Virus record (IMG/VR): IMGVR_UViG_3300002835_007523 | Span: 1 to 64,000 of that record | Length of the DNA stretch: 64,000 nucleotides | Reading direction: 5' to 3' (one strand) | Origin: a virus | Part shown: one piece after another, positions 35,119-43,769 of the stretch | Numbering within the stretch: the stretch's first letter is position 1 | Layout: the number at the start of each line of letters is the position of its first letter | The notes under the pieces: model-generated | What the model was told of the DNA's origin: nothing | What the model saw: the letters and a program-made list of their open reading frames with translations, nothing else | Database searches by the model: none | Position numbers and translations under genes: made by a program

Positions 35119-35688
35119 GTGGCTATAACTAATAATGGCCAGCCTCAAGGCCCAATACAATTTACAGACGCTGCCTCCGGAGCACGAGTATTTATTGGAG
35201 GCACAACTCCAACAACTCCTGCCCCAGGAGATATCTGGATAGATTCTGATGTACAGAATAATGCTGGAAAAAACACTATATCTGAAACCACATTATCAAC
35301 AGCCTCTGTGTCTCTTACAGTCCCAAACTCTTATAAAGACGTATGCCTAGTACTAAAAAACGTACAGCTATCTACAAACGGAGACATACTTGTCAGATTA
35401 AATGCTGACTCTACCGGAGCCAACTATCTTGGCGGATCAGCTCTACACACAATTAGTTCTGTAAAAGCTGGCGGTAACAACCTTATAGTAATAACCATAC
35501 AGGAGAGCCAGGCACTTACTCCTAAATTTTCAAGAATAGAGGGAGTATACGTAAACTCCTCTAATGCTTTAGCCTCTGTAACTGCTGCAGGTGGGTATAG
35601 TCAAACTACCGCATTAACAACAATTAATTTAGCAACCTCAACCGGCACCTTTGCTGGCGGAACTGCAACCGTATATGGAGTTAACTAA
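35119..35688 (+). CDS. Structural protein, fibre block
   Basis: 189 residues from GTG 35119. Starts with a short GDIWIDSD-type domain (PTTPAPGDIWIDSDV) and continues as a beta domain rich in Thr/Ser. The W-I-D segment is frequent in phage fibre and adhesin N-termini. Stop overlaps the next ATG (TAATG). Confidence 0.72.
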   Translation: MAITNNGQPQGPIQFTDAASGARVFIGGTTPTTPAPGDIWIDSDVQNNAGKNTISETTLSTASVSLTVPNSYKDVCLVLKNVQLSTNGDILVRLNADSTGANYLGGSALHTISSVKAGGNNLIVITIQESQALTPKFSRIEGVYVNSSNALASVTAAGGYSQTTALTTINLATSTGTFAGGTATVYGVN

Positions 35689-35924
35689 TGGCAATTAAAA
35701 GATGGAATGGAACAACTAGCTCCTGGGAAGCATTTGGAAGTCCCCAGGTAAACATTGCTGCTTTAGGTATAACCGCAGAATCTATTGGCGCAGTATCAAA
35801 AACTAATGGATCTATGACCTCTTCAAGCACTAGCTTGACCGCAGTTAGAAATATGACGGTATCCACAAGTGCTCCAACATCTGGTCAAGGATCTGATGGA
35901 GACGTCTGGCTGCAGTACGTATAG
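35688..35924 (+). CDS. Small fibre-block protein
   Basis: 78 residues: a KRWNGTTSSWEAFGSPQVNI start and an end with SGQGSDGDVWLQYV, both short motifs of fibre heads (W-N-G-x-x-x-W; D-G-D-V-W). Possibly a linker for the cysteine-rich adhesin that follows. Confidence 0.68.
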   Translation: MAIKRWNGTTSSWEAFGSPQVNIAALGITAESIGAVSKTNGSMTSSSTSLTAVRNMTVSTSAPTSGQGSDGDVWLQYV

Positions 35925-35933
35925 GACTAACAA

Positions 35934-37601
35934 ATGCCAGGTTCTATTAAAAATGGCGGTATCTGGAGATCCGCAACCGGTCTATACATAAAAGTAGGCG
36001 GTACTTGGCGTACCGTCACTTCAGCGTATGTAAAGGTTGGCGGACAATGGAAGCAGTGGTTTGCTTCTAAAATTCAAGACGCATTTAATAGGACATCAAC
36101 CGCTGCTGGTTTAGGCACTGCAGATAGCGGACAGGCTTGGAATGCTACTTCAGGAAACTGGCGCATTAACGGCTCTAATCAAGCACAGAGCGATGATTCA
36201 GCAAGCAATTATCCAATAGTCTCTGCAAATCTTGGAAACACCGACGTAAAAGTTCAAGCGGATGTATCAGGTGGAGTTGGTCCAGCATTTTGGGTAAGCA
36301 GCGCCGGATCATGGTGGGCTGCAGTCCCTCGTTACACTACCGTTACAACAAACTCTACATCTATAGTATGTGATCAAAACTTGGCATCATGTAACGGATC
36401 TGGATGTAGTCCTTCAGGAAGTTGTTGCTCAGGAGTATCTGAAAGCTCCTCCAGCAACTGCAATGGTGGGTACGTACAATGTTCAAACTCTTCATGCAGC
36501 GACTATCCAAATAGATGTGCAGGACCTTTTAGCAGCACAAGCGGTGGCGGACAAACCTGTAATGCTGGTTGCAGTTCAAATCAAAGCGGATGTCCTGCTG
36601 GAAGTTGTTCGTGTTCTTCCTCTACTTCTGGTGGAACCCAATCCTGTACTGGTGGAAAAACAGACGTATTTCAAGGCTCTAACTGCTCTAGTCTTGGTGG
36701 AAACTGTGGTTCTGGGCCGTTTACTGAAACGGTAAATAGCAGCTATTGCGGTGGAAACGCTTGCTATGGAAGCGACTTTATGACTGCTCTTACAGCACCA
36801 GGTTGCGGTCTTCCTGTCGATAACGGAAGTTACCAATGTTCTGGTGGACAAGTATACGGATCATTTAATGGACAGCCATTTGGATGCTATACATATAGCT
36901 CTGGTGGAACTCAATATCAAGTAAATGATGGAGGAACCTGTTCAACTTTAGGGTCTGGTTGGTCACAAGTAGGGTGTTCAAACTGCGCTGGTATGGGCCC
37001 TTGCGGTACTGGAGGATTTGTTTGCTGCTCTAAAAGTGGAACAGCCGGGTATACCTACGTTGGCCCAGGAACATATGTAACTAACTACTGTAAGGGAACT
37101 GGAGAAGTCCCATTTAGTTATACAAACTACTATTGTTATACTGCTCTTGTCGGCAGCCCATCAGTTACTACCTATAACTACTGTACGGGATATACTCAGA
37201 ACCCAGTAGTAACCACGTACTATGCATATACTTCTTCTACAACAACAATTACTCGCTCATGCTATACGGGTACTAGAACTATTTCAAATCCAATTACTAA
37301 TTATAAGACTGAGTTAGTGCTACTAAGCTCTGTCTCTGGCTCTGTAGTTAGCTCAGCATCATCTACAATCTCTGATAATACCTCTGGGTTTACAACTGTA
37401 GGGTCAGTGTACGTACAGACTGGAGGAAATGCCATATCTGCATATGCGTATTCCTCAGCAAACCTTGGTGGAAGCCAACTTGGCGCCACCCTTACCCACA
37501 CAGCCTCAAACCCTACTAAGGGAACTTCTGTTGGTATAATTAAGACGCCATCTACGGGAAGTCAAGGCTCTACAGCCGATAACTTCTTAGCCACTATATA
37601 G
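35934..37601 (+). CDS. Cysteine-rich adhesin-type protein
   Basis: 555 residues. An N-terminal repeat (GLYIKVGGTWRTV and AYVKVGGQWKQW, residues 17-42) is like the short attachment repeats of phage fibres. After a beta domain comes a region (about 145-440) with roughly 30 cysteines among Ser, Gly and Asn, for example CNGSGCSPSGSCC, which must be disulphide-linked, metal-bound or reduced. The C-terminal 110 residues are again beta-rich. An extracellular disulphide-rich receptor-binding tip is the best guess. No family is recognised for the Cys-rich part. Confidence 0.75.
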   Translation: MPGSIKNGGIWRSATGLYIKVGGTWRTVTSAYVKVGGQWKQWFASKIQDAFNRTSTAAGLGTADSGQAWNATSGNWRINGSNQAQSDDSASNYPIVSANLGNTDVKVQADVSGGVGPAFWVSSAGSWWAAVPRYTTVTTNSTSIVCDQNLASCNGSGCSPSGSCCSGVSESSSSNCNGGYVQCSNSSCSDYPNRCAGPFSSTSGGGQTCNAGCSSNQSGCPAGSCSCSSSTSGGTQSCTGGKTDVFQGSNCSSLGGNCGSGPFTETVNSSYCGGNACYGSDFMTALTAPGCGLPVDNGSYQCSGGQVYGSFNGQPFGCYTYSSGGTQYQVNDGGTCSTLGSGWSQVGCSNCAGMGPCGTGGFVCCSKSGTAGYTYVGPGTYVTNYCKGTGEVPFSYTNYYCYTALVGSPSVTTYNYCTGYTQNPVVTTYYAYTSSTTTITRSCYTGTRTISNPITNYKTELVLLSSVSGSVVSSASSTISDNTSGFTTVGSVYVQTGGNAISAYAYSSANLGGSQLGATLTHTASNPTKGTSVGIIKTPSTGSQGSTADNFLATI

Positions 37602-37609
37602 GAGCACAA

Positions 37610-37849
37610 ATGAGCGATAGACCAGCACGTCCCTGGGATTTGTTTAATAAAAACATAGGCCGGGTAGAAAGCGACATAGCCGTAAAGAGACTAGAAATCT
37701 GCAAAGGCTGTGAAAAGTTTATAAAAGCAACAACCCAATGTAAGGAGTGCGGCTGCATAATGAAGCTAAAGACTAAGCTACCAAATGCATCCTGCCCCCT
37801 ACACAAGTGGGAAGCAGTATCCGACAAAATCTATAAGGAAGAAATCTAA
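37610..37849 (+). CDS. Zinc-ribbon protein, DUF6171-like
   Basis: 79 residues. RPARPWDLFNKN start, then four-cysteine zinc site C-K-G-C ... C-K-E-C-G-C and a later C-P-L-H-K-W. This layout is common in small phage proteins placed near structural genes; function unknown. Ends in TAATG overlap. Confidence 0.8.
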   Translation: MSDRPARPWDLFNKNIGRVESDIAVKRLEICKGCEKFIKATTQCKECGCIMKLKTKLPNASCPLHKWEAVSDKIYKEEI

Positions 37850-38076
37850 TGGCAGAAACAGTAGATAAAGCAAACATACCGCCTATTAAGATAGCTTTTG
37901 TAATTGATGGAGAAGTTGTAGACGTTCTTCATACTGATTCAAGACTTGCCGCTATCTTTTTAAGTGAACCTAAAATTGTAGACGTTACCGACCTTTATGA
38001 AGCAGGATCACCTGTATTTGTAGGAGCTATCGATAACGAGGATGGAACCTTTACAAATCCTGAGAAGAAGGACTAA
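37849..38076 (+). CDS. Small protein, unknown
   Basis: 75 residues. IKIAFVIDGEVVDVLHTDSR start, one beta-alpha unit and a short acidic end. Typical of small structural accessory proteins in T4-like phages, but no family can be named. Confidence 0.7.
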   Translation: MAETVDKANIPPIKIAFVIDGEVVDVLHTDSRLAAIFLSEPKIVDVTDLYEAGSPVFVGAIDNEDGTFTNPEKKD

Positions 38077-38081
38077 TTTAA

Positions 38082-38672
38082 ATGCGTGGTGAAAGAAGGT
38101 TGGGACGTTTTGATATTAACCACGAACGTGGCTCAATCATTTCTGGCACCACACGAGAAGTGGTTCGTACAGTCGGATACATTATTGAGTGGTGGCTATA
38201 TGATGAGGAAAACACTCTCATAGACCCAATTTATGATGTTGGATCTGACGGTGGCGGAAGAAGATGGCATGGACCACATCACATTCCAACAATTAATGCT
38301 GCCCTATATCAGGGTGCTGCCCCTCAAAATGACCGAGGTCTCTATAACGCCGATATTTTGCGTGTAACTCTCAACATGGACATCATTGAAGGTAACAAGC
38401 GTACAGGCGGAGAAGCTTTAGTTATCCCAGAACTACGCAGCATGCCTACTAACCCAGATGCTTATCTGCGAGATCGAATAGTCTTTAGAAATGAAGTTTT
38501 CTCTATAAAGCAGCTTTATCCAAAAGGTATTATTACTGATGACTATACCCTTTTTACTATAGACTGCGTTCAGGTAAACCCTGAAGAACTTATTAATGAT
38601 CCTCAGTTTCAACAATACTCAACATATAGTCCATTTGGTCCTAAGGATCAATATGACTGGGAAGGACCATAA
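38082..38672 (+). CDS. Neck or virion structural protein
   Basis: 196 residues, beta-rich with VGYIIEWWLYDEENTLIDPI and a DRIVFRNEVFSIKQLYPKG strand pair. It stands before the connector and sheath genes, which suggests a neck or tail-completion role. I do not recognise a family. Confidence 0.72.
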   Translation: MRGERRLGRFDINHERGSIISGTTREVVRTVGYIIEWWLYDEENTLIDPIYDVGSDGGGRRWHGPHHIPTINAALYQGAAPQNDRGLYNADILRVTLNMDIIEGNKRTGGEALVIPELRSMPTNPDAYLRDRIVFRNEVFSIKQLYPKGIITDDYTLFTIDCVQVNPEELINDPQFQQYSTYSPFGPKDQYDWEGP

Positions 38673-38673
38673 A

Positions 38674-38814
38674 ATGGCAAAAAACAATCCATGCTGGGAC
38701 GGCTATGTTCAGGTAGGATTTAAAAGTCAAGGTGGTAAAAAGGTCCCCAACTGTGTGCCGGAAGGTAAGGGAAAAGACAAGGTTCCGGCCCCTAAAAAGA
38801 AAAAAGGTAAATAA
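38674..38814 (+). CDS. Microprotein with NPCWDGY motif
   Basis: 46 residues from ATG 38674, chosen over an in-frame ATG at 38653 because GAAGGA ends about seven bases upstream. The core NPCWDGYVQVGFKSQGG, then K-V-P-N-C-V-P-E, is a short phage motif I know from T4-like marine phages. Lys-rich end. The two cysteines flank a beta-hairpin. Confidence 0.75.
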   Translation: MAKNNPCWDGYVQVGFKSQGGKKVPNCVPEGKGKDKVPAPKKKKGK

Positions 38815-38816
38815 AT

Positions 38817-38990
38817 ATGTGCGCTGTCTGTGGTTGTGGAAAGAAAAAGGGACAAGCCGGATACGGTAAGGGCAAGGCAGGAAAGAAAACCCTATCTCCA
38901 AAGCAAAAGAAGATTGCCGGTGCTGTAAACCCTAAAGGAAAGATTACAGGAGCCGACTTTAAGGCTCTCAAGAACAGAAAGGGTATGTAA
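38817..38990 (+). CDS. Cys/Lys-rich microprotein, MCAVCGC type
   Basis: 57 residues starting MCAVCGCGKKKG, followed by basic sequence (GKKTLSPKQKKIAGAVNPKG). Three cysteines within the first seven residues suggest metal binding. Next of a run of five tiny genes read in series; see the following entry for a sister protein. Confidence 0.65.
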   Translation: MCAVCGCGKKKGQAGYGKGKAGKKTLSPKQKKIAGAVNPKGKITGADFKALKNRKGM

Positions 38991-38992
38991 CT

Positions 38993-39115
38993 ATGTGTGC
39001 TACCTGCGGATGTATGAAACCAAAAGACAAGCATGGCATGAAAACCCTTGCCGCCGCTAACAAAAAGTTTGCTAAAACTAAGAAAAAAGCGGCTAAAAAG
39101 AAAGAGAAGAAGTGA
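38993..39115 (+). CDS. Cys/Lys-rich microprotein, MCATCGC type
   Basis: 40 residues starting MCATCGCMKPKDK and ending in a poly-Lys helix. The first seven residues match the protein just upstream except for one residue, so the two are clear copies. ATG 38993 begins two bases after the previous stop; the stop overlaps the next GTG (GTGA). Confidence 0.62.
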   Translation: MCATCGCMKPKDKHGMKTLAAANKKFAKTKKKAAKKKEKK

Positions 39116-39192
39116 CAGACCTACCTCTAGCGAAAGAACAATGCAAGTGTGGCAACTGCGCCTGTGGAAAGGGTCAAAATGAAGAAGCCTAA
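39112..39192 (+). CDS. Four-cysteine microprotein, 26 residues
   Basis: GTG at 39112 in a GTGA overlap. The product, MTDLPLAKEQCKCGNCACGK plus a short tail, has C-x-C-x2-C-x-C, a compact metal site like metallothionein fragments. Its end overlaps the next gene by 14 bases. Very short, so real translation is less sure. Confidence 0.45.
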   Translation: MTDLPLAKEQCKCGNCACGKGQNEEA

Positions 39193-39469
39193 AGCTAAAA
39201 TGATGAAGGGCAAATACGTCAAGTCTAAAGACGAACCAGTTGATGCCTATCTTACTCGAAATCTTGATGAAGAACAAAAAGAAGAGTTTGAGAAAAAAGA
39301 TAAAGCTCATGGCAAAAAAGCCGACCCCAAAACTATGCGTAAAGACATATCTATCGATAAGAAGATTATCAAGGGGATAGAAAAGAAGGAAAAAGCCCAC
39401 GAAAAGAAGGAAGGCAAAAAGGGCGAAAAAGCTGAGGAAAAACGAGAGAAAAAGAAGAAAAAGAAGTAA
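39179..39469 (+). CDS. Very Lys/Glu-rich small protein
   Basis: 96 residues from ATG 39179 (GGAAAGGG five bases upstream). More than half of the residues are Lys or Glu in helical pattern, ending with a run of seven lysines. Likely a disordered or coiled basic protein that contacts DNA or RNA. Followed by a terminator. Confidence 0.65.
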   Translation: MKKPKAKMMKGKYVKSKDEPVDAYLTRNLDEEQKEEFEKKDKAHGKKADPKTMRKDISIDKKIIKGIEKKEKAHEKKEGKKGEKAEEKREKKKKKK

Positions 39470-39475
39470 TGATTT

Positions 39476-39499
39476 AGCCCCCTATACGGGGGCTTTTTC
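39476..39499 (+). terminator. Intrinsic terminator
   Basis: AGCCCCC (39476-39482) pairs with GGGGGCT (39488-39494), TATAC loop, followed by five T residues. It ends the microprotein cluster before the tail block. Confidence 0.9.
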
Positions 39500-39577
39500 A
39501 TTTATCCTTGGACTTGACGCCGGGGAAACCCGGAACCCTGCTGATTTACCCTGCAACCTCTATGGAGGATTTTTACG

Positions 39578-39751
39578 ATGATACTATTAGCCAAACGGCT
39601 AGCCCGTCAAGAAACTGATGCTGACAAAATTGAGTTTGTCAAAGGCATCACTGGTTTTACACCAGAAGAAGGAAGAAAGAAAGCCGTTAAAGGCTTTGTG
39701 GCTGGTTACTTGTTAACCACCGCTGCTCTTGCTTCTAAATGGCGTCGTTAG
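39578..39751 (+). CDS. Small protein, possible membrane or helical
   Basis: 57 residues with RBS TATGGAGG ten bases before ATG 39578. A charged first half and an Ala/Leu-rich end (FVAGYLLTTAALAS) that could be a short membrane or amphipathic helix. Its stop lies within the next gene's start (13-base overlap). Function unknown. Confidence 0.6.
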   Translation: MILLAKRLARQETDADKIEFVKGITGFTPEEGRKKAVKGFVAGYLLTTAALASKWRR

Positions 39752-40062
39752 AACACTTCATCGTAAAAACAGTATCTCAGGGTCAGCAGAGAACAGCAAA
39801 GCAACTAACAGCAAAACTCCGTCGTCGTGCGTATGACGCGGGGTGGCCTAGCCATGCCGGAAGACATTTGACTGTCGTTCCAGAAAATAAAGGATTTGGA
39901 GTAACCTACCCAAAACAGCACGCTAGTCGAATTGAAGCTATGGAGTATGGAACTCAAGATACACCACCATCTCCGGTAGTTCGCCAGTTTTTAGCTGGAA
40001 GTAAGGACACCGATCTTTCTCGACATATTGGTAGCGCAATGCGGAAGGCTGGGTGGATCTAA
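39739..40062 (+). CDS. HK97 gp10-like head-tail joining protein
   Basis: 107 residues. A helical start (SQGQQRTAKQLTAKLRRRAY), beta strands and the short AMEYGTQDTPPSPVVRQFL segment that resembles the end of HK97 gp10-like connector proteins (E-Y-G-T ... P-P-x-P-x-x-R). Position before the tail sheath supports a neck or tail-completion role. Confidence 0.65.
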   Translation: MASLEHFIVKTVSQGQQRTAKQLTAKLRRRAYDAGWPSHAGRHLTVVPENKGFGVTYPKQHASRIEAMEYGTQDTPPSPVVRQFLAGSKDTDLSRHIGSAMRKAGWI

Positions 40063-40667
40063 TGCCATTTATCATGAATGAAGACAAAGCCTTAAAGGCA
40101 AAGCTATCTGGCATAACTGTTGCAGATAGTGGAAACCCTACTCGTCCTGTTGGAGTGTGGTTTGGTCAACCAGATAAAGAAATTAGACATCAGTCTTATC
40201 CATATATAACTATAGATCTTATAGCTGTAAATGTTGGAAAAGAAAGAGAGCACAGGGGAGATGTAGTTTTAACTTATACCCCTGAAGGAGCAAACCCAAA
40301 TCAAGAATATAGAACCTATTTTCCAATACCTATAGATTTAGATTATCAAGTATCGACGTGGTCTCGTCAACCAAGGCACGATCGACAAATAATGGCTGAA
40401 CTGTTTAAAACAGATCGGCTTCCATTTAGATTTGGAGGGGTAGTAGTCGAAGAAGACAATACAATTCGTCGTCTAGACCTACTGAGCTTCGCCAAAAGAG
40501 ACGCCACAGATCAGGACGGAAAACGTCTGTTCAATAACGTCTACACTGTAAGAATAAGTTCGGAAATTCTTCCGTACCCTCTCGAGCAGTTGCAGTACCA
40601 AGTAACCCAAAACCCAAACATATCGTTCACTTATCAAAATACCCCATTTACGGTCATAAACTCATAA
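40062..40667 (+). CDS. Tail terminator or neck-type protein
   Basis: 201 residues from ATG 40062 in TAATG overlap (an in-frame GTG at 40053 is possible). Mixed alpha/beta with SYPYITIDLIAVNVGKEREH and a late LLSFAKRDATDQDGK segment. Such proteins directly before a sheath gene often close the tail tube. Family not firmly recognised. Confidence 0.68.
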   Translation: MPFIMNEDKALKAKLSGITVADSGNPTRPVGVWFGQPDKEIRHQSYPYITIDLIAVNVGKEREHRGDVVLTYTPEGANPNQEYRTYFPIPIDLDYQVSTWSRQPRHDRQIMAELFKTDRLPFRFGGVVVEEDNTIRRLDLLSFAKRDATDQDGKRLFNNVYTVRISSEILPYPLEQLQYQVTQNPNISFTYQNTPFTVINS

Positions 40668-40711
40668 CAATACGGTCCCCCAAGTAAACTAACGATTAAG
40701 GAGAATATCGA

Positions 40712-42277
40712 ATGGCTACATACAGTAGACCAGGCGTGTTTATTCAAGAAGTGGAGCTTCCACAAGCTATTGAGCTTGGCGAAGGCGGTTCTGCTATTGG
40801 AGCTTTTGTTGGCGCTCTAAATCAGGGTCCAACATCTGCACCGGTACTAGTAAGCTCTTGGTCAGAATTTACCAAGACTTTTGGTTCATTGAATGACGCT
40901 TACCCAACAACCTGGGCTGCCTACAATTTCTTTGCAAATGGCGGCCGTCAACTATACGTTAAGAGAATTACTGGAAGCGGTGCTGCGGCAGCGAATGTAA
41001 CTCTTACAGATAGAGCTCAAACCCCTCAAGACACATTAACTCTTACAGCAAAAAGTGCTGGTACCTGGGCAAATAGCCTTGCAGTATCTGTAACTGCTGC
41101 TGGAACAGATACTCGCTTTAACCTAACTGTGTACGGTGCTCCTACAATTTCTGGAGTTGCAACATCTAATGTTCTTGAAACCTTCACAGATCTAAGCATG
41201 GATTCAACAGATCCTCGTTACGCAGTTACAGCAATCAATGCAGACTCAGCATATCTAGTAGCGGTAGATGAGCAATCACCTACAGTAGCACCAGATGATA
41301 TGCCAGATATTTCTGGACTCGTTGCTTTAGCTGGTGGTTCAAACGGCTCTCAACCAGCCCTAAACGACTACACTTCAGGTCTAAACTCTTTAGATCCAAT
41401 TACTAGTCCACTAGTTATTAATATCCCTGCAGCTGCATATGTGTATACCACTTCAGGTACTGGTGCAGAAAGAACATTCTCACTAGATCTTAGTGCTGCT
41501 GCGGTAGCTTACGCACAAGGTCGTGGAGATGCATTTGCTGTTGTAGATCTTCCTCAAGGCCTAACTGTTGCTGAAGCAAAAACTTACGCATCAGACCTTA
41601 AGGCTAAGTACGCTGCTAACTCTGATGGTGGAGTTGCTGCAATGTACTACCCATGGGTACAGATTCCAGATTCACTAAAGGCATCCAGATCTGCACTTCG
41701 TAATCAAGCTCCTGGAGCAATTATGGTTGGACAGTATCTAGCTACAGATGCATCTAAGGGTGTATTTAAAACTCCAGCTGGATTTACAACTCGCCTAGCG
41801 CTTGCAGTTAATACTCAAAGACTGTTGACAAATGCTGAGCTAGATGCACTAAACACTGGAACTGAACCAATAAACGCTATTCGTCAGGTTCCTGGCGCTG
41901 GCATTGTTGTTATGGGCGGTCGTACCATGAACAATACTACAAACGACCGATACATCAACATCCGTCGTTCTCTTATCTACATCAAGAAAGAGCTTGAAGA
42001 TCGAAGCTCTTTTGCAGTGTTTGAGAACAACGATTCAATTTTGTGGAACAGACTATCTGTGGCCCTATCTACGTTCCTACGTGGTTACTGGCAGCAAGGC
42101 GGTCTGCGTGGGGCTAGCCCTCAACAGGCTTTCTATGTAAAAGTAGATGCTACTACCACATCATTTGCAGACATACAGAACGGCCGAGTTAACATTGAGG
42201 TGGGAGTTGCGCTGCAATACCCATCTGAGTTCATTGTTATCAAGCTTGGTCAAATTACCGGAAACGCCACTGCGTAA
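40712..42277 (+). CDS. Tail sheath protein
   Basis: 521 residues; contractile outer tube of the tail. Recognised from the start RPGVFIQEVELPQAIELG, the IGAFVGALNQGP segment, the GGRQLYVKRITG motif, and the C-terminal pattern RRSLIYIKKELEDRS with a final IEVGVALQYPSEFIVIKLGQ. These are typical of myovirus and contractile-injection sheath proteins and prove the morphotype. RBS TAAGGAG. Confidence 0.96.
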   Translation: MATYSRPGVFIQEVELPQAIELGEGGSAIGAFVGALNQGPTSAPVLVSSWSEFTKTFGSLNDAYPTTWAAYNFFANGGRQLYVKRITGSGAAAANVTLTDRAQTPQDTLTLTAKSAGTWANSLAVSVTAAGTDTRFNLTVYGAPTISGVATSNVLETFTDLSMDSTDPRYAVTAINADSAYLVAVDEQSPTVAPDDMPDISGLVALAGGSNGSQPALNDYTSGLNSLDPITSPLVINIPAAAYVYTTSGTGAERTFSLDLSAAAVAYAQGRGDAFAVVDLPQGLTVAEAKTYASDLKAKYAANSDGGVAAMYYPWVQIPDSLKASRSALRNQAPGAIMVGQYLATDASKGVFKTPAGFTTRLALAVNTQRLLTNAELDALNTGTEPINAIRQVPGAGIVVMGGRTMNNTTNDRYINIRRSLIYIKKELEDRSSFAVFENNDSILWNRLSVALSTFLRGYWQQGGLRGASPQQAFYVKVDATTTSFADIQNGRVNIEVGVALQYPSEFIVIKLGQITGNATA

Positions 42278-42291
42278 GGAGATAAATACTA

Positions 42292-42918
42292 ATGGCTAAT
42301 CTATTCGAGCTAAGTACTTTACAGACGGATCCGTTCCGTAATTTTAAGTTCTTAGTTAACTTTACCCTCAATGACGGTAAGAACGCTACCATAGGACCAA
42401 AGTTTGGAAGCATGGGATTTGTCTCTGTTTCTGGTCTAAGCGTTGCTACCGAAGCAATTAGCTACCGTGAAGGCGGCTACAACACAAACATGCATCAGAT
42501 TCCTGGTCAAAGCTCGTTTACCCCAATCACCCTTTCAAAGGGCATTGCTTTGGGTCAAAGCGAACACTCCCTATGGATGAAGAGACTATTTTCAGTACTA
42601 ACTGGCGCACAGGGAGTAGCTGGAGTTGGAACTGAGTTCCGCTGCACAGTGGATATCTCAGTACTAAGTCACCCAAATCCAAAGGGCGTTTCAGGATCTG
42701 ATTCAACAGCTACTGTAGCTGAGGCAAAAAACCAGCATACTGCTATGCGCTTCCGCGTATATAATGCATGGGTTACAAGTCTTGCATACAGCAACCTTGA
42801 CGCAGGCGGAAGCTCGCTAATGGTTGAAGAAATGACACTCGTCCACGAAGGATTTGACGTCTCATTTGCTACAGGATACAAGACAGCAGAAGACGCCCCA
42901 GATCTACTCAGCGTATAA
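42292..42918 (+). CDS. Tail tube protein
   Basis: 208 residues; stacked hexamers form the inner tube. Pattern of the gp19-like/CIS tube family: DPFRNFKFLVNFTLNDG at the start, GFVSVSGLSVATEAISYREGG, and HPNPKGVSG with a final VEEMTLVHEGFDVSF strand. It follows the sheath gene, as is normal. RBS AAGGAGATAAATACT. Confidence 0.94.
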   Translation: MANLFELSTLQTDPFRNFKFLVNFTLNDGKNATIGPKFGSMGFVSVSGLSVATEAISYREGGYNTNMHQIPGQSSFTPITLSKGIALGQSEHSLWMKRLFSVLTGAQGVAGVGTEFRCTVDISVLSHPNPKGVSGSDSTATVAEAKNQHTAMRFRVYNAWVTSLAYSNLDAGGSSLMVEEMTLVHEGFDVSFATGYKTAEDAPDLLSV

Positions 42919-42941
42919 CTAAAAAGAAATAGGTGAACTAC

Positions 42942-43769
42942 ATGACTACAGAAACGACAATTGCTGCGGCAGATAACCCTGGTCTTGCTAATAAGCTTGC
43001 ATCAGAAGCTGTTGCATTAGCAGAACAAGAAAAAGCAGCTACACCGGTAAGGGCTGAGATTAGAAACCCAGCCAATCCGATAGTGGAGCTAGCAGTTGGA
43101 TTAGATGTTCCATTTGAAGAGCGTATAACGACAGCCGAAATACGTGAGCTTAATGGAGCAGATGAAGAAGCTATTGCACGTCTAAATGACCCTGCAAAAG
43201 CCTTAATGTTAATCCTAGAGCGTGCTGTAGTCAAGTTGGGAAATAAACCCACTGAAAAAGACCTACTTGACGCGTTGCTGGCAGGAGATAGAGAACTTCT
43301 CCTGCTAGCAATTCGCAAGTTAACCTTTGGAAATGAAGTTAACCTAGAAGGAAACATTTGTCAGGCATGTGTTGAACCTCAAAAGATTCAAATAGACCTA
43401 GATACAGATGTAGAAGTAAAAAAACTTAATATAGAAGATGTCGAGTTTACTGTGCCATGTAAGGCTGGAGAAGTTCGAGTAAAGCTTCCTACAGGATTTA
43501 CACAAAAAGCATTAGTAGCCTCTACTAACAAGACTGCAGCTGAATTGGACTCCGTTGTATTAAAAAACTGCATCCTTAGTATTAATGATAAGCCCTTGTT
43601 AAATCAATCAGAGGTACTAAGGCTTAGCATTAAAGATAGACGTGACATTCTTAAAGAGATCTCTAATCGTAACCCTGGACCACAACTTAGTGAAATAAGT
43701 AAACCTTGCCCAAACTGCGGCCAGGAGGTGTCGCTACCGCTAACCCTAGCGGATTTGTTTCAGGAATGA
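42942..43769 (+). CDS. T4 gp26-like tail chaperone/hub protein
   Basis: 275 residues from ATG 42942. An N-terminal helical part, then a zinc-binding type region: C-Q-A-C at about 141-144, a V-P-C-K-A-G strand and a C-P-N-C-G near the end (about 256-260). This matches the T4_baseplate (gp26) family found in contractile tails. Place between the tube and tape measure also fits tail assembly chaperone G. The downstream +1-frame ORF (43750-43917) has no clear start and may be joined by frameshifting near 43755-43769. Confidence 0.8.
   Translation: MTTETTIAAADNPGLANKLASEAVALAEQEKAATPVRAEIRNPANPIVELAVGLDVPFEERITTAEIRELNGADEEAIARLNDPAKALMLILERAVVKLGNKPTEKDLLDALLAGDRELLLLAIRKLTFGNEVNLEGNICQACVEPQKIQIDLDTDVEVKKLNIEDVEFTVPCKAGEVRVKLPTGFTQKALVASTNKTAAELDSVVLKNCILSINDKPLLNQSEVLRLSIKDRRDILKEISNRNPGPQLSEISKPCPNCGQEVSLPLTLADLFQE

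Noticed and set aside
36370-36735. 121-codon plus-strand frame inside the cysteine-rich gene
   Set aside because: Shadow in another register of the Cys/Ser codons; no ribosome site and no domain.
31860-37601. Diversity-generating retroelement, suspected from the Mtd-like fibre
   Set aside because: No reverse transcriptase gene and no adenine-rich template/variable repeat pair was seen near the fibre genes or elsewhere in the window.
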